Source: Pedobacter sp. ok626 | Lineage (GTDB): Bacteria > Bacteroidota > Bacteroidia > Sphingobacteriales > Sphingobacteriaceae | Direction: 5' to 3' | DNA length: 64,000 nucleotides | Assembly (NCBI RefSeq): GCF_900100435.1 | Contig: NZ_FNEX01000024.1 | Coordinates: forward strand, 1-64,000 | Shown: one piece after another, positions 18,624 to 29,100 of the stretch | Layout: each line of letters opens with the position of its first letter | Numbering within the stretch: the first letter of the stretch is position 1 | Program-made: the position numbers and the translations under genes | Notes under the pieces: generated by a model | What the model was told of the DNA's origin: nothing | Databases searched by the model: none | What the model saw: only the letters and a program-made list of their open reading frames with translations

Positions 18624-20129
18624 TTATTGGGTTTTAACCTGATTTTCAGTAATTGAAGCGACAAGACTGTTAATGTAAACCTCGATGTTATCATAAGCAG
18701 TACTCAGGTTACGACCACCAGCATTTGCCACTTTAGGATCGAGACCTTTGGATTTTTCCCAATCATCTGGCATGCCATCTCCATCTGTATCCGGCAATGC
18801 CGGTAGGCTTTGCAGCAGAGGCCAGCCATCAACATCGGCCTGTGTATCAATAATTCCATTAGTACTGCCATTAGAGCCTGCTTTATAGAAAGTTTTATTA
18901 CGGGTGTGTAAAACAGTGCGTGTATCAATCGGATCTCTTTTTAAGACAGCACCCGCATAATCAAGCACTTTATCATACGCCTGCAATGCCGTATGAGTAG
19001 TTACATTGTTATCAATGGCCAAGGGTGTATTTAACTTCATTGCAAGCCTGTCTGCTTCCGATACCGTTCCATAACTACCATGAAATTGATTGTACACACC
19101 ATACGTCCAGTTATCATTTGTAACCTGGGTGCCTTCATTTACATAATTGCCATTAATATAGAATTTGCCCCAGATGTCGTAGACCTCAGTACCAGCGATT
19201 TTATTTTTGTCGATTGAAAGAATACGTTCTTTCTTGGTTGTCGCTGGTCCAGGTTTATAATAGTTATTGATGACATTGATATTCATCCCTTCACCACCAT
19301 AAGCATTATTAGTAGGCCCCCAGTTATAGAAAACATTGTTTCTCATATCCACCAGATCCGTCAAGGCGAAAGCTTTTCCCGCCTCTTCCCCAAACCTTGG
19401 ATTACGACTATCGTGATTGGCCATTAGATTATGATGAAAAGAAGCATATTTCCCTCCCCATACACCCCCGTAACCATGCGCTCCCTTTCCATGCACAGAG
19501 TTTCTTAAACTCTCGGTAATTAAACACCACTGCAGCGTAAAGTTCTCATTGGCATAAAAAGATACACACTCGTCGGTAGACCAGCTCATTGAACAATGGT
19601 CTACAATGATATTTTTCTGAAACCTCCCGCCAAAGGCATCCCCCTCCTGCTGCTCGGTATCGCCCATTCTAAAACGCAGATATCGTACAATGACATTGTC
19701 TGCACCTACATTCACTTCATAGTTCCTCAGACAAATACCATCACCCGGGGCGGTTTGTCCGGCAATAGTGATGTCTTTGTTTTTAATTACCAGCCTACTT
19801 TTTAAAGGAATCGTACCAGAGATCTCAAAAACTACAATTCTGGGGCCTGTTGCGTCAATCGCGGCCCTCAAACTTCCAGCACCGGCGTCATTGAGGTTTG
19901 TAACTTTAATTATTTTTCCACCTCTGCCACCTGTTGCGTTACGTCCAAAACCTTCTGCTCCGGGAAAAGCATATGCAGATTCTATGATAGGTTTTGGTTC
20001 TGATGTACCCTTATTCTCTTCCGTCGTAGGAGTCAAATCTGCTTTTTTTCTTTTTTCGCAATTGGTAAAGCTGAAAACAATAAGCAACATTACCGTGCTC
20101 AATGATAATCTCTTTAAAATGGCTTCCAT
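18624..20129 (-). CDS. PL1-type pectate lyase lipoprotein
   Basis: Polysaccharide lyase family 1-like beta-helix protein (501 aa). The N-terminus is a lipoprotein signal with lipobox ending FSFTNC (~24), so surface or periplasmic anchoring is expected. AFPGAEGFGRNATGGRGGKI starts the catalytic domain, and VDHCSMSWSTDECVSF and HNLMANHDSRNPRFGE are typical of the Bacteroidota PL1 group. A C-terminal DTDGDGMPDDWEKSKGLDP is a calcium-binding, thrombospondin-type-3/dockerin-like loop. Its start overlaps the upstream CE8 stop by 16 bp, so lyase and esterase are tightly coupled. Confidence 0.9.
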   Translation of the reverse strand: MEAILKRLSLSTVMLLIVFSFTNCEKRKKADLTPTTEENKGTSEPKPIIESAYAFPGAEGFGRNATGGRGGKIIKVTNLNDAGAGSLRAAIDATGPRIVVFEISGTIPLKSRLVIKNKDITIAGQTAPGDGICLRNYEVNVGADNVIVRYLRFRMGDTEQQEGDAFGGRFQKNIIVDHCSMSWSTDECVSFYANENFTLQWCLITESLRNSVHGKGAHGYGGVWGGKYASFHHNLMANHDSRNPRFGEEAGKAFALTDLVDMRNNVFYNWGPTNNAYGGEGMNINVINNYYKPGPATTKKERILSIDKNKIAGTEVYDIWGKFYINGNYVNEGTQVTNDNWTYGVYNQFHGSYGTVSEADRLAMKLNTPLAIDNNVTTHTALQAYDKVLDYAGAVLKRDPIDTRTVLHTRNKTFYKAGSNGSTNGIIDTQADVDGWPLLQSLPALPDTDGDGMPDDWEKSKGLDPKVANAGGRNLSTAYDNIEVYINSLVASITENQVKTQ

Positions 20130-21124
20130 GTTCCTAAAATCTTTTCTACTGTATATTCTTTCGCTTGTTCGTCTGTTAATTGTTTTGACCAGGGTTGTCG
20201 TTGTCCCGCCTTATATCCTTCTCCGGTACTCTTGTATTCCGCATAAAAGGCGGTTGCTTCATTCGCTACATTCCCCCAGTTGTTCCAGCCCTCAGGTTTA
20301 ATATGTCCGGCCATTTCGCAGTTTAAGAATACTACATTGGCATTAGGTCGCCATGGTCTGCCCAGGTGTACAGTTGCTGCACCTGATGTTCCGGTTAATT
20401 TACAGTTAAGATATACATATCCGTATTTTTTACCCGGAGGAGTAGAAGCGGCAGTTATGTAACCACTTCTTAGGCTATGTAAGATGCAGTTATCGAAAAG
20501 CGCGGTCGAGCCACCAAACATATAGTCTACTGTACCTGCGATATAACAGTCTTTGAGATACTGTAAGGTATTGTCTGCGGCGTAATAGGTATCTTGAAAT
20601 GCCAGAAATCTGCAATTTTTGAAAGCAGCGAAATTGCCACCGATGTTAATAGCTAAAGCCTGGCCTGCATCTATTCCTGCAGTATTTTCGAAAGTCAGGT
20701 TTTCGGCCTTAAAGTAATCTGCTTTAACAAATACTGACGCAGATCCGGAGGTTCCAAATTCTGCACCATTAGCATCCAGTTTTTTCGAATAATTATCAAA
20801 TGACAAAACAGTTTTCTCACTGTTTTCTCCCTTGAAACAGATGTAGCTTTTATTTTTAGGAACGGTGATCACTTCTTTATAAATTCCGTTCTTTATCGCT
20901 ATGACATAATATTTTGTTGCATTCGAAGGCGCGGCATCAATTGCGGCCTGTAAGCTGGTATAATCTCCCGTACCATCCTTAGCTACTGTCTTATCTGGCT
21001 TAGCTTCTACGACGACATTTACTTCCGGATCTGGCTCAGTCGCCGCATCATCCTTTTTACATGCCACACAAATCAAAAAAATCATGACACAGATTAAGTA
21101 CTCTATATTTCTTTTCATCTTCAT
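20114..21124 (-). CDS. CE8 pectin methylesterase lipoprotein
   Basis: Third pectinesterase (336 aa). Unlike the other two it is a lipoprotein: the lipobox region reads IFLICVACKKDD (Cys ~22). Catalytic motifs: TVAKDGTGDYTSLQAAIDAA, GQALAINIGG, aspartates in AFQDTYY and GTVDYMFGG, and LGRPWRPNANVVF. It sits between two PL1 lipoproteins in a PL1-CE8-PL1 unit (8 bp gap upstream, 16 bp overlap downstream). Esterase and lyases would therefore be tethered in the same compartment, probably at the cell surface. Confidence 0.92.
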   Translation of the reverse strand: MKMKRNIEYLICVMIFLICVACKKDDAATEPDPEVNVVVEAKPDKTVAKDGTGDYTSLQAAIDAAPSNATKYYVIAIKNGIYKEVITVPKNKSYICFKGENSEKTVLSFDNYSKKLDANGAEFGTSGSASVFVKADYFKAENLTFENTAGIDAGQALAINIGGNFAAFKNCRFLAFQDTYYAADNTLQYLKDCYIAGTVDYMFGGSTALFDNCILHSLRSGYITAASTPPGKKYGYVYLNCKLTGTSGAATVHLGRPWRPNANVVFLNCEMAGHIKPEGWNNWGNVANEATAFYAEYKSTGEGYKAGQRQPWSKQLTDEQAKEYTVEKILGTWKPF

Positions 21125-21132
21125 AAGCCTTG

Positions 21133-22611
21133 TTATTTTATCTGGTTAATCGTTATATCTTTAACCAGGCTGTTTATATAAACTTCGATATTGGTATATC
21201 CTGTACTTAAATCATTTCCATTGGCATTAGCTATTTTAGGATTCAATCCTTTTTCCGTTTCCCAGATGTCAGGCATACCATCTCCATCTGTATCCGTAAG
21301 CGGGGCCGTAGCGTTCAAAACGGGCCAACCACCAACATCGGTCTGCGAGTCGATTATTCCTTTTTTTTCCGTCTTTGAACCATTGTAAGTAACAATACCT
21401 TCTTTAACCTCTTTCATAATCCTCGCATCTACGGCATCTCTCTTCAAACTTGCTCCTCCATATAATAACACAGCATTGTAGGCTTGCAGGGCAGTATGCG
21501 GTGTTATTACTTCTGCAACAAAAGCTGTTGCCATTTTTGCAAGTGCATAATTTACATCTCCCAAACCCGATCCTTTGTCCATTCCCCCACTCCAATTATC
21601 CTGTGTTACCGTAGTGTTACCATCTACATAATTACCTGAAACATAAAATTTACCGAAGCCTGGCCCATATTTAACCAGATCAGTCTCCATCGAGATTTCC
21701 ATAATCCTGCTCTTCCTCGAAGTTGCAGTTCCCGGTCCTGCTTTATAATAATTGGCTACGAGATTATATTCTCCGTTTTCTCCGCCGTACGCACTGTTGC
21801 TTCCCCAGTTATAGATCACATTGTTCCGGTAATCAACCTTGTCTATTCCAAAAGGACTGCTTCCGGTTCCTGTTCGGTGCCCACCATCAAAACGTGCATT
21901 TCTACTGTTATGATGCGCCAATAGATTGTGGTGAAATGTAACATTTGAACCTCCCCAGATTGCACCATATCCATGGTCATCTTTTTCATGAAAAGATTTA
22001 TTTAAGCTTTCTGAAAGTACACACCATTGCATGGTGAAATTTTTATTGGCATAAAACGAAGAGCATTCATCTATTGACCAGCTCATGGAGCAATGATCTA
22101 TTACGATGCTCTGGTGATAACGTCCCCAAAGCGCATCTTGCTCATTTTTTGTTAAGTCACCCATACGGAACCGCATATAGCGGATAATCACGTTGTCAGC
22201 ATCGATATTCATCTCGTAATCCTGGATACAAATACCATCACCTGGAGCAGTCTGCCCCGCTATGGTCACATTGCCATTTTTAACCTGGATACGACTATTT
22301 AGTTTAATATTCCCCGATACTTCGAAGACAATAACTCTTGCACCTGTTTCAGCAATAGCTGCTCTCAGGCTCCCAGTCCCAGAATCATTCAGATTAGTCA
22401 CTTTAATTACTTTACCACCCCGCCCTCCCGTAGCTAACTTCCCATATCCTTCCGCACCTGGAAACGCCAAGGCAGTTTCCTGTTGGGGAACACCTGCTTC
22501 CGGCTCACTAATTTTTTCATTTTCAATCGGATTTTTCGCCGATTTTTTGCATGATGCCAGGAAGAAAAAAAGCATGGCAATGCCCGATAAAGAAATCTTT
22601 AATGTTTTCAT
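21133..22611 (-). CDS. PL1-type pectate lyase lipoprotein
   Basis: Paralogue of the protein at 18624-20129 (492 aa). The start is taken at ATG 22611 (MKTLKISLSGIAMLFFFLASCKKS, lipobox Cys ~21); an in-frame TTG at 22620 is less likely. AFPGAEGYGKLATGGRGGKV, IDHCSMSWSIDECSSFYA and the HHNLLAHHNSRNARFDGG segment mark the lyase domain. The C-terminus has DTDGDGMPDIWETEKGLNP, the same calcium-loop sequence type as its neighbour. First gene of the PL1-CE8-PL1 unit, separated from the sus genes by the 22665-22702 hairpin. Confidence 0.9.
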   Translation of the reverse strand: MKTLKISLSGIAMLFFFLASCKKSAKNPIENEKISEPEAGVPQQETALAFPGAEGYGKLATGGRGGKVIKVTNLNDSGTGSLRAAIAETGARVIVFEVSGNIKLNSRIQVKNGNVTIAGQTAPGDGICIQDYEMNIDADNVIIRYMRFRMGDLTKNEQDALWGRYHQSIVIDHCSMSWSIDECSSFYANKNFTMQWCVLSESLNKSFHEKDDHGYGAIWGGSNVTFHHNLLAHHNSRNARFDGGHRTGTGSSPFGIDKVDYRNNVIYNWGSNSAYGGENGEYNLVANYYKAGPGTATSRKSRIMEISMETDLVKYGPGFGKFYVSGNYVDGNTTVTQDNWSGGMDKGSGLGDVNYALAKMATAFVAEVITPHTALQAYNAVLLYGGASLKRDAVDARIMKEVKEGIVTYNGSKTEKKGIIDSQTDVGGWPVLNATAPLTDTDGDGMPDIWETEKGLNPKIANANGNDLSTGYTNIEVYINSLVKDITINQIK

Positions 22612-22664
22612 GTAGTTCAATTAAGATGTGAATAATGAGATTACGCTCTTATTAGAGTTATAAA

Positions 22665-22702
22665 GAAACTATACGGAAAACTTCTTCTTTCCGTATAGTT
22701 TC
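22665..22702 (-). terminator. Perfect 15-bp hairpin between sus operon and PL1-CE8-PL1 unit
   Basis: GAAACTATACGGAAA (22665-22679) and its exact inverse (22688-22702) enclose an 8-nt loop, 16 bp past the stop of the beta-helix lipoprotein gene. On the minus strand the stem is followed by TTTATAA, a poor T run. It is probably a terminator or attenuator that lowers expression of the downstream enzyme genes relative to susCD. Confidence 0.55.
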
Positions 22703-22718
22703 AGGATCACCTGTTTCT

Positions 22719-24308
22719 TTATTTAAGTCTCCAACGTGGATCTCCGGCCGTACTTCTCCCTCCGAAACCACCATCTTTGATTGTAAAATTTCTGGTAGCA
22801 GGACTGGTAAAGATATCTGTGGCAGTTTTGGTGTAAGCTGTTGTCCCCGGAATCTGCAGCGCACTTGCTGACCAAACAAAATCGGATGTAGTAAAATTAT
22901 TGGAACCGGTTATCCCAACCGAAGCTGCTCTAAAACTATTTACAGCACTAACTGGCGGCGTAGCAGCTGTCGCTTTACCTGGTCCAAAAATATTATTAGT
23001 AAAATCCAAGGTTCCAAGTACTACATTATTGTAGTCGACCATAAACTTTGCACCAAGTGGACTGCGATAGAAAGTTGAGTTATTTATTTTCACACTTTCT
23101 GCGGCACTTTTACTAACCAGCAAAACTTCGGCTCTTGAAACCGTACTGTTACTTATGGTTATATTTTTCGCTTTCGAAGCTGCATCGTCAACAGTTAATA
23201 TTCCATAGCCGCCAATGCTGTCGATCAAACAGTTATTAAATGTTAGACTATTAATGGTTAAGGCACCTCTGAGTCGTGCAACACCTCTCATATTTTCTAT
23301 TCTGCAGGATTCGAAAGTAATTGCTCCGATGTTCCCTGCGGAGTTAGGGTTGAACGCATATTTACCTGCAGCATCATTCGTTCGGATAATTACATCATTA
23401 AATGTTATATTATCAATACTGGCATTAGCAGCAAATGCAAAATTACTGCCTGTATTAAAAAATATTACTGCCTGGGCTGGCACCAGTTGATTTTCGCCAC
23501 TGATTATCGTTACAGATTTATTCAGATTGATGCTCGTCATGCTATATTCCATTCCTCTTCTTAAAACAATTGTCGCACTGGCAGGAACCTTCAATATCGT
23601 ATCTGCTAATATAGTCGGCTTGTCGGCAATTGCTGTCAAATCAATAATTACACCACTTGGAATTGCCTTTGTGGTATAGCTATTTGAACCTCTAAATTTC
23701 GCACCACTGTAAAGTTCTATTTTGTAAGCTGTTTCAGGCGATAATGCTGCAACCAGCAGATAGGCATTGCTGATATCAGTAGCCGTAAGACTGATCGTTT
23801 GCACAATTGCATTGTTAATGACACTCACTACTTTTACTGTTGTTACGGCTTCGCCCTCGTTCCTCCATTTAAATAATATAGATTTCGAGCCAACATCAGC
23901 TAACTGGGCATCCACAACAATAGTTGGAAATCGCGGGGTTTTTATCTCACCTAAAAATGACGGCTTAGAGTTTTTTGATGAATCAGTTGCGACTGCAATA
24001 ACCTGTATCTGATACAATTGTTCCCAAAGTAATCCTTCAAATGTCACTTTGTTAGAATCGATATTAACCGATCTGTCAATAGTTTTAAAAGTATCACGAC
24101 TAATCTGCGCGATATAACCCTTAACTCCACTCATTTGCTGCCATGATGCATCAATATAATTTGAAGGAGCAGTAAGATCCCCTTTGATTACTGGTCTAAA
24201 CAACCTCGGAGCTTCCCCAAGATCATCCTCTTTTTTGCAGGACATGATGCTGCTGACCATCGCTATTAATAAAGCGATCATCATATAATTCTTGAATATA
24301 TTTTTCAT
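22719..24308 (-). CDS. Surface lipoprotein with Fn3-like and beta-helix regions (DUF4957/DUF5123 type)
   Basis: Lipoprotein (529 aa) in the position of SusE/SusF, third gene after susC and susD. The start at 24308 (MKNIFKNYMMIALLI, lipobox SSIMSC, Cys ~24) is chosen over an in-frame ATG at 24344 that would overlap the susD end. The first ~220 residues look like two fibronectin-III-type beta-sandwiches; the rest, with repeated N-S-T-rich turns (ISNSTVSRAEVLL, INNSTFYRSPLG, FTNNIFGPG), looks like a parallel beta-helix. No lyase or GH28 catalytic motif was seen. A surface glycan-binding role is inferred from position; a cryptic pectin-active enzyme is the alternative. Confidence 0.75.
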   Translation of the reverse strand: MKNIFKNYMMIALLIAMVSSIMSCKKEDDLGEAPRLFRPVIKGDLTAPSNYIDASWQQMSGVKGYIAQISRDTFKTIDRSVNIDSNKVTFEGLLWEQLYQIQVIAVATDSSKNSKPSFLGEIKTPRFPTIVVDAQLADVGSKSILFKWRNEGEAVTTVKVVSVINNAIVQTISLTATDISNAYLLVAALSPETAYKIELYSGAKFRGSNSYTTKAIPSGVIIDLTAIADKPTILADTILKVPASATIVLRRGMEYSMTSINLNKSVTIISGENQLVPAQAVIFFNTGSNFAFAANASIDNITFNDVIIRTNDAAGKYAFNPNSAGNIGAITFESCRIENMRGVARLRGALTINSLTFNNCLIDSIGGYGILTVDDAASKAKNITISNSTVSRAEVLLVSKSAAESVKINNSTFYRSPLGAKFMVDYNNVVLGTLDFTNNIFGPGKATAATPPVSAVNSFRAASVGITGSNNFTTSDFVWSASALQIPGTTAYTKTATDIFTSPATRNFTIKDGGFGGRSTAGDPRWRLK

Positions 24309-24318
24309 GATCTGAATA

Positions 24319-26163
24319 TTAATTTCCGTAACCATAACCGTCATTTTTCAATGTACCCCTGCTTGCAGATATCGTTGAACTGTGCAGCGGAAGAATATAC
24401 CTTACCGGGGTTAATCCTGTTTCGTCTTTGTAACCACGCCATGAATTGAGGACGTAATCTCCCGGACGCTTCAACGTATTATTATAAAGCGTTTTTAACC
24501 AATTGACACTTATCCATCCATTTGGGTTGTCGCCTTTATTTGGTATATCTTTCAAAGGTGGAGTTTCTGACGTCTTTCTAAATGTACCTCCGTAAAAAAC
24601 AATTTTTTTATCAGGTGTATTGCGATAATAAACTGTGCCAGGTAAATTAGCATATGTTCCAGCACCATTAAAAGTATTTTCTCCCATTTGTGCCAGGATA
24701 TTCTTAGCTTCTGCGATTTTCTTGCCGTAATTATTCCATCTAATCAGATCATAACGACGAATACATTCACCAGCAAATTCAAACGCACGCTCATCAACAA
24801 TTGCGTCAAAAAACCGCTCTTTGCTCACACTTACGGTATTGATATAGTTGTCAACTTTAGTTTGTACCGTAATGGCATCTTTAGGAAATGCCCTGGCTCT
24901 TACTCGCCTCAATGCAGCCTTTCCTTCTCCGGTAGGTCCTTCATTCAACTCATTATCACTTTCCGCAAACATCAGCAAAACATCAGTGTAGCGCATAATC
25001 GGCCAATTGATTCCTGTTCCTTTTGCAGATGCAGGGCCAGATGGGGTGGGCATCAGAAGCCTGGACCATTTACCAGTACTTACGCCATTTCCCGCCAACG
25101 GAACCTGTACCAGCTCAGAGTTGTATTTAAAAATAGCAAAAGATTCCAGACGTGTATCAAGCGTATCATAAGCATAATATAATGCCGGACTCAAACCGAT
25201 ATAACTACTACTGGCACCATAAGGATGAGTTCCACCGTCAACCGTGCGTCCAATATTCCAACCTACATCACCAAATCCAGGTGCAAAAGCGACCTCAAAT
25301 AAAACATCTTCATTGCTAACTACCCTCCATTTACTTTGATTATCAAAAATATCTTGAAAACGCGCAGTTAAAGGTCTATCGAAATCTGTCATCAATTTAC
25401 GGCTGTAATCACGTGCAATTTTATAATATTCTTTGTAATCAGTCTTTCTCTTTGAAGTCATATCAGGATATAGCCAATAGCCCCCCCGGCACAATGCCAA
25501 TTTCGCTATTAGTCCGATTACAAACTCCCTACTGATGCGTTCTACACCATAAGGAACCTGGCTTGCCGGCTTCATTAAAGGTTCAATGCTGATTAGGTCG
25601 TTTATTAACGTTGTCATAATAGTATCACGACCGACTCTAGGCTGATAAAAATTATCTCCGCCACGGGTAGGTTTCAAATTAAACGGTATATCTCCCCAGT
25701 AATTAATTAACCAATAGTACCACAGTGCCCTCAAAGCTTTAGCTTCACCCAACAATTGTTTTATGTCAGGATTCTCAGCAATCTTCGAGTTTTCTAAACC
25801 TTCGACACAAAGATTCGCTCTATTGATGGCACTATAAGCATTGTTCCACACCGTGCTGATATCATTATTGGCATCTGTAGCTTCCAGAGACCATATATCT
25901 CGTCTTGTATTATCTGGTGCTGAGCCCACTCCTCCGATTTCAATATCGGTATTCCCGATGAAAGTATTAGATAGTCTTGAGGTGAAAGCATCCTGATTAA
26001 ATAAAGCATAAATGCTGTATACAGACTTTGTCGCATCAGGTACGGTTCCAAATATTACCTCTTCGGTAAAGATTGATGGAGAATCCGTTTCTAAATATTT
26101 TTTACAAGATGATAGCACTACCATTCCCAAAATCAAAATGGTAAATGTTTTTATATTTTTCAT
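24319..26163 (-). CDS. SusD/RagB-family glycan-binding lipoprotein
   Basis: Outer-membrane SusD-like protein (614 aa) that would cap the SusC channel and bind oligogalacturonides. The lipobox is in GMVVLSSCKKY (Cys ~20). Family segments: ALRALWYYWLINYWGDIPF (~140-160), a TPR-like helical core, YTDVLLMFAESDNELNEG and FDAIVDERAFEFAGECIRRYDLIRWN near 440-480. It starts 17 bp after the susC stop and runs into the next lipoprotein gene with a 10-bp gap, so susC-susD-lipoprotein form one transcript. Ligand identity is inferred from the neighbouring pectinases. Confidence 0.93.
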   Translation of the reverse strand: MKNIKTFTILILGMVVLSSCKKYLETDSPSIFTEEVIFGTVPDATKSVYSIYALFNQDAFTSRLSNTFIGNTDIEIGGVGSAPDNTRRDIWSLEATDANNDISTVWNNAYSAINRANLCVEGLENSKIAENPDIKQLLGEAKALRALWYYWLINYWGDIPFNLKPTRGGDNFYQPRVGRDTIMTTLINDLISIEPLMKPASQVPYGVERISREFVIGLIAKLALCRGGYWLYPDMTSKRKTDYKEYYKIARDYSRKLMTDFDRPLTARFQDIFDNQSKWRVVSNEDVLFEVAFAPGFGDVGWNIGRTVDGGTHPYGASSSYIGLSPALYYAYDTLDTRLESFAIFKYNSELVQVPLAGNGVSTGKWSRLLMPTPSGPASAKGTGINWPIMRYTDVLLMFAESDNELNEGPTGEGKAALRRVRARAFPKDAITVQTKVDNYINTVSVSKERFFDAIVDERAFEFAGECIRRYDLIRWNNYGKKIAEAKNILAQMGENTFNGAGTYANLPGTVYYRNTPDKKIVFYGGTFRKTSETPPLKDIPNKGDNPNGWISVNWLKTLYNNTLKRPGDYVLNSWRGYKDETGLTPVRYILPLHSSTISASRGTLKNDGYGYGN

Positions 26164-26180
26164 ATCAAAATTCTTTATTG

Positions 26181-29100
26181 TTAAAAACTCAGGCTAAGAC
26201 CAAATGTATAGGTTCTACTTTTCGGATATGCTGAATAGTCTACCCCCGGGGTCAAAGCAGCATACCCTCCACTTCTGGTTGTAGATACTTCGGGATCATA
26301 ACCCGTATAGTTTGTCAACAGAAATACATTGTAAGCGGTCCCGTAAAATCTCAATGACGAGATGCCTACTTTGGATGTCAGCTTTTTTGGCAAAGTATAA
26401 CCGAGCGTTATGTAAGTCATCCTAAAGAATGAACCATCTTCAACCGCGTCATCACTAAATAGTGGAGATGCTGTTCCACTGGAAAAAGGAGACCAAATCT
26501 TAGCGTTTTTATTGAGCTCCGCCAAATCATTCAGTTCTGTTACCAATTGACCCTCACCATTAATATATTTGAAGCGATCTTCATAATTCATGGTGTTTAA
26601 CATATTGCCAAACGTTGTTCTGTAAAGCATATTAAATTGAATTCTACCCGTGTTGTAAATCTGATTTCCGTAAACCCAGTTGAAGAATGTTGATATGTCA
26701 AACGATTTATAGGTTGCGTTTAAACCGAAACCTCCACTATGACTTGGAACCGCACTTCCAATTATCCTCCTATCCTTATCAGCAGTCACAAGCCCGTCGC
26801 CGTCAAGGTCTTTAAGCTTCATTGTACCAGGCCTTATTCCGATGGTACCACCTAATAACCCACCTGAAGTTGGCACGCCAGGTTTGAGTACATATGTTCT
26901 TGTAGCCGGGTTATATGATAAAAAGTCATCAACGGTATAGAAGCCATCACTTACATACCCGAACATTAAACCAATTGTTTTGCCTACCTCAAGCAAATAA
27001 TCTTCCCGGGTTTTTAAATCTGTTCCAGCCCACTCAGATCTGGCAACCCGTCGGTCATTACCATCCAATTTATCAATTTTAGGTTGATTCCTGCCTATGT
27101 TAAATGAAGCACTAAGTGTAAAATCTTTTTTGGTGATCAGGTTCGCATTAAGTGAAAGCTCAATCCCTCTATTACTTGTTTGTCCAATATTTAAATATTG
27201 AGCACTAAACCCGGTCTGAGGTGGAATGTCATTTTCTACAATTAAATCTTTGGTGGTATTCTTGTATATATCTAAGGTTGCACTAATTTTATTATTAAAT
27301 AATCCGAAATCCAAACCTAAATTTCTCGATACAGTTGTTTCCCATTTTAGATCAGGATTAGGTAATGTTTTGTTAACCGGCCGATAATAGGTTTGGGCAA
27401 TATCTCCGGCGCCATAACTTCTATCCTGCGTATTTCCAAATACAAATCTCCAAACATCATTATTGATCCTGTTATTTCCAGCTTCGCCATAACTCGCCCT
27501 AAACTTTAAATCAGAAATAACATCGATATTTTTCATAAATGCTTCATCAGATACCCTCCAGGCAAATGATGCGGCAGGAAAATATCCCCAACGATTTGAT
27601 GGCCCAAATTTACTACTACCATCCGCTCTTAAAGTTAGGTATAAGATATATCTGTCCTTGAAAGTATAGTTAATGCGACCAAAACCTGAGATCAAATCCT
27701 CCCCTCTGGATTCCAAGGTCTCAACCCTTTCCGACGTGCCTGATGCCATATTTGCAAATACCATTTCAGGGGTAAGATTTTCTTCAAAGTACTTCGCACG
27801 GTTAAATACTGAGCTTCCTGAAGTTGTATTCAGCTCCTGGCCCAATAAAACGCTGAGGTTGTGATCTTTCTTTTTCAGCACCTTATAATTTGCGGTATTT
27901 ACCCATCTATAAGTATTACTTGTTCCGCTGGAAAGCTCAACAAGTGGCTTGTTTAAACCAACATTACGCGACTCTCCAGTCAACGGCCCCCAATAACGTT
28001 TGTTTACATTATTTCTTTTGATTACTGAAAGCTCCGACCGTAAGGTTAGTTTTTTGTCAACATCCCAACCTAAAGCGGCATTCAAGCTTAAATCATTATT
28101 TGTCCTTTTACGATAATCCTGTTGAACCAGATCGGTAGGTTTAATTACTGACCTGAGAAAGTTATCAAAATCATCATTTCCCTCCGCTACATCATCCGGA
28201 TCAAGTACAATCTGATCTGCAAGACCATTGACAGGTCTAGTTTGGATTCCATCGCTTATCCTGATGCTAGAAGTACCTGAAGTACCTGCACCGTCTATGG
28301 CTGTAGCCGAGTACCTAGCTGCCAGATCTAGTTTCAACTTGTTAGAGATCTGGTGGTTCAATTTAAAATTTAGATAAAAACGCTCTTGCCCGGAATTTAG
28401 CATCAAGCCCTCATCCTTGTTATAGGTTGAATTAAAGCTAAGCTTGGTTTTATCCGTACCTCCGGTTAAGCTTAAATTGTGTTGTTGAGAATTTACAAAA
28501 CGACCAAAAAGCTCTTCCTGCCAGTCTGTAGGCTTTTGATATTTATATAATTCGAGATCATCATATACGCCAAAATACCTGGTAAAATTTTTGAACTCAC
28601 TAGACGTCTGCCCTCTTAGCATCCCGTATTCATATTGAACCAATGCAAAATCATAAGGCGAAAGGACTTCTAATTTTCTTGGTAACGTTTTAGCCTGCCC
28701 ATATCCATTGTAGGAAATAGCAGTTTTCCCAGCTTTTGGTGATTTGGTAGTAATGATCACTACGCCATTTGCACCTCTGGCACCATAGATGGCTGTTGAC
28801 GAAGCATCCTTCAGCACATCAACACTTTCAATATCCGTGGGTGCAATATTGTTAATGTTATCTACGATAAATCCATCTACAATATATAAAGGTGTATTGT
28901 CCTGTGTAATCGAACCACCACCCCTTACGCGGATAATCACGTCAGCTCCGGGCGCACCATCTAAGGTGGTTACCTGCACCCCTGGTATCCGGCCGGTTAA
29001 TGCCTCCGCAATATTTGCTACTGGTGTTTTAGCGATTTCACTGCCTTTTAGTGATCCCACAGCTCCGGCAAGGTCTTTTCTTGCTACTGTACCGTAACCA

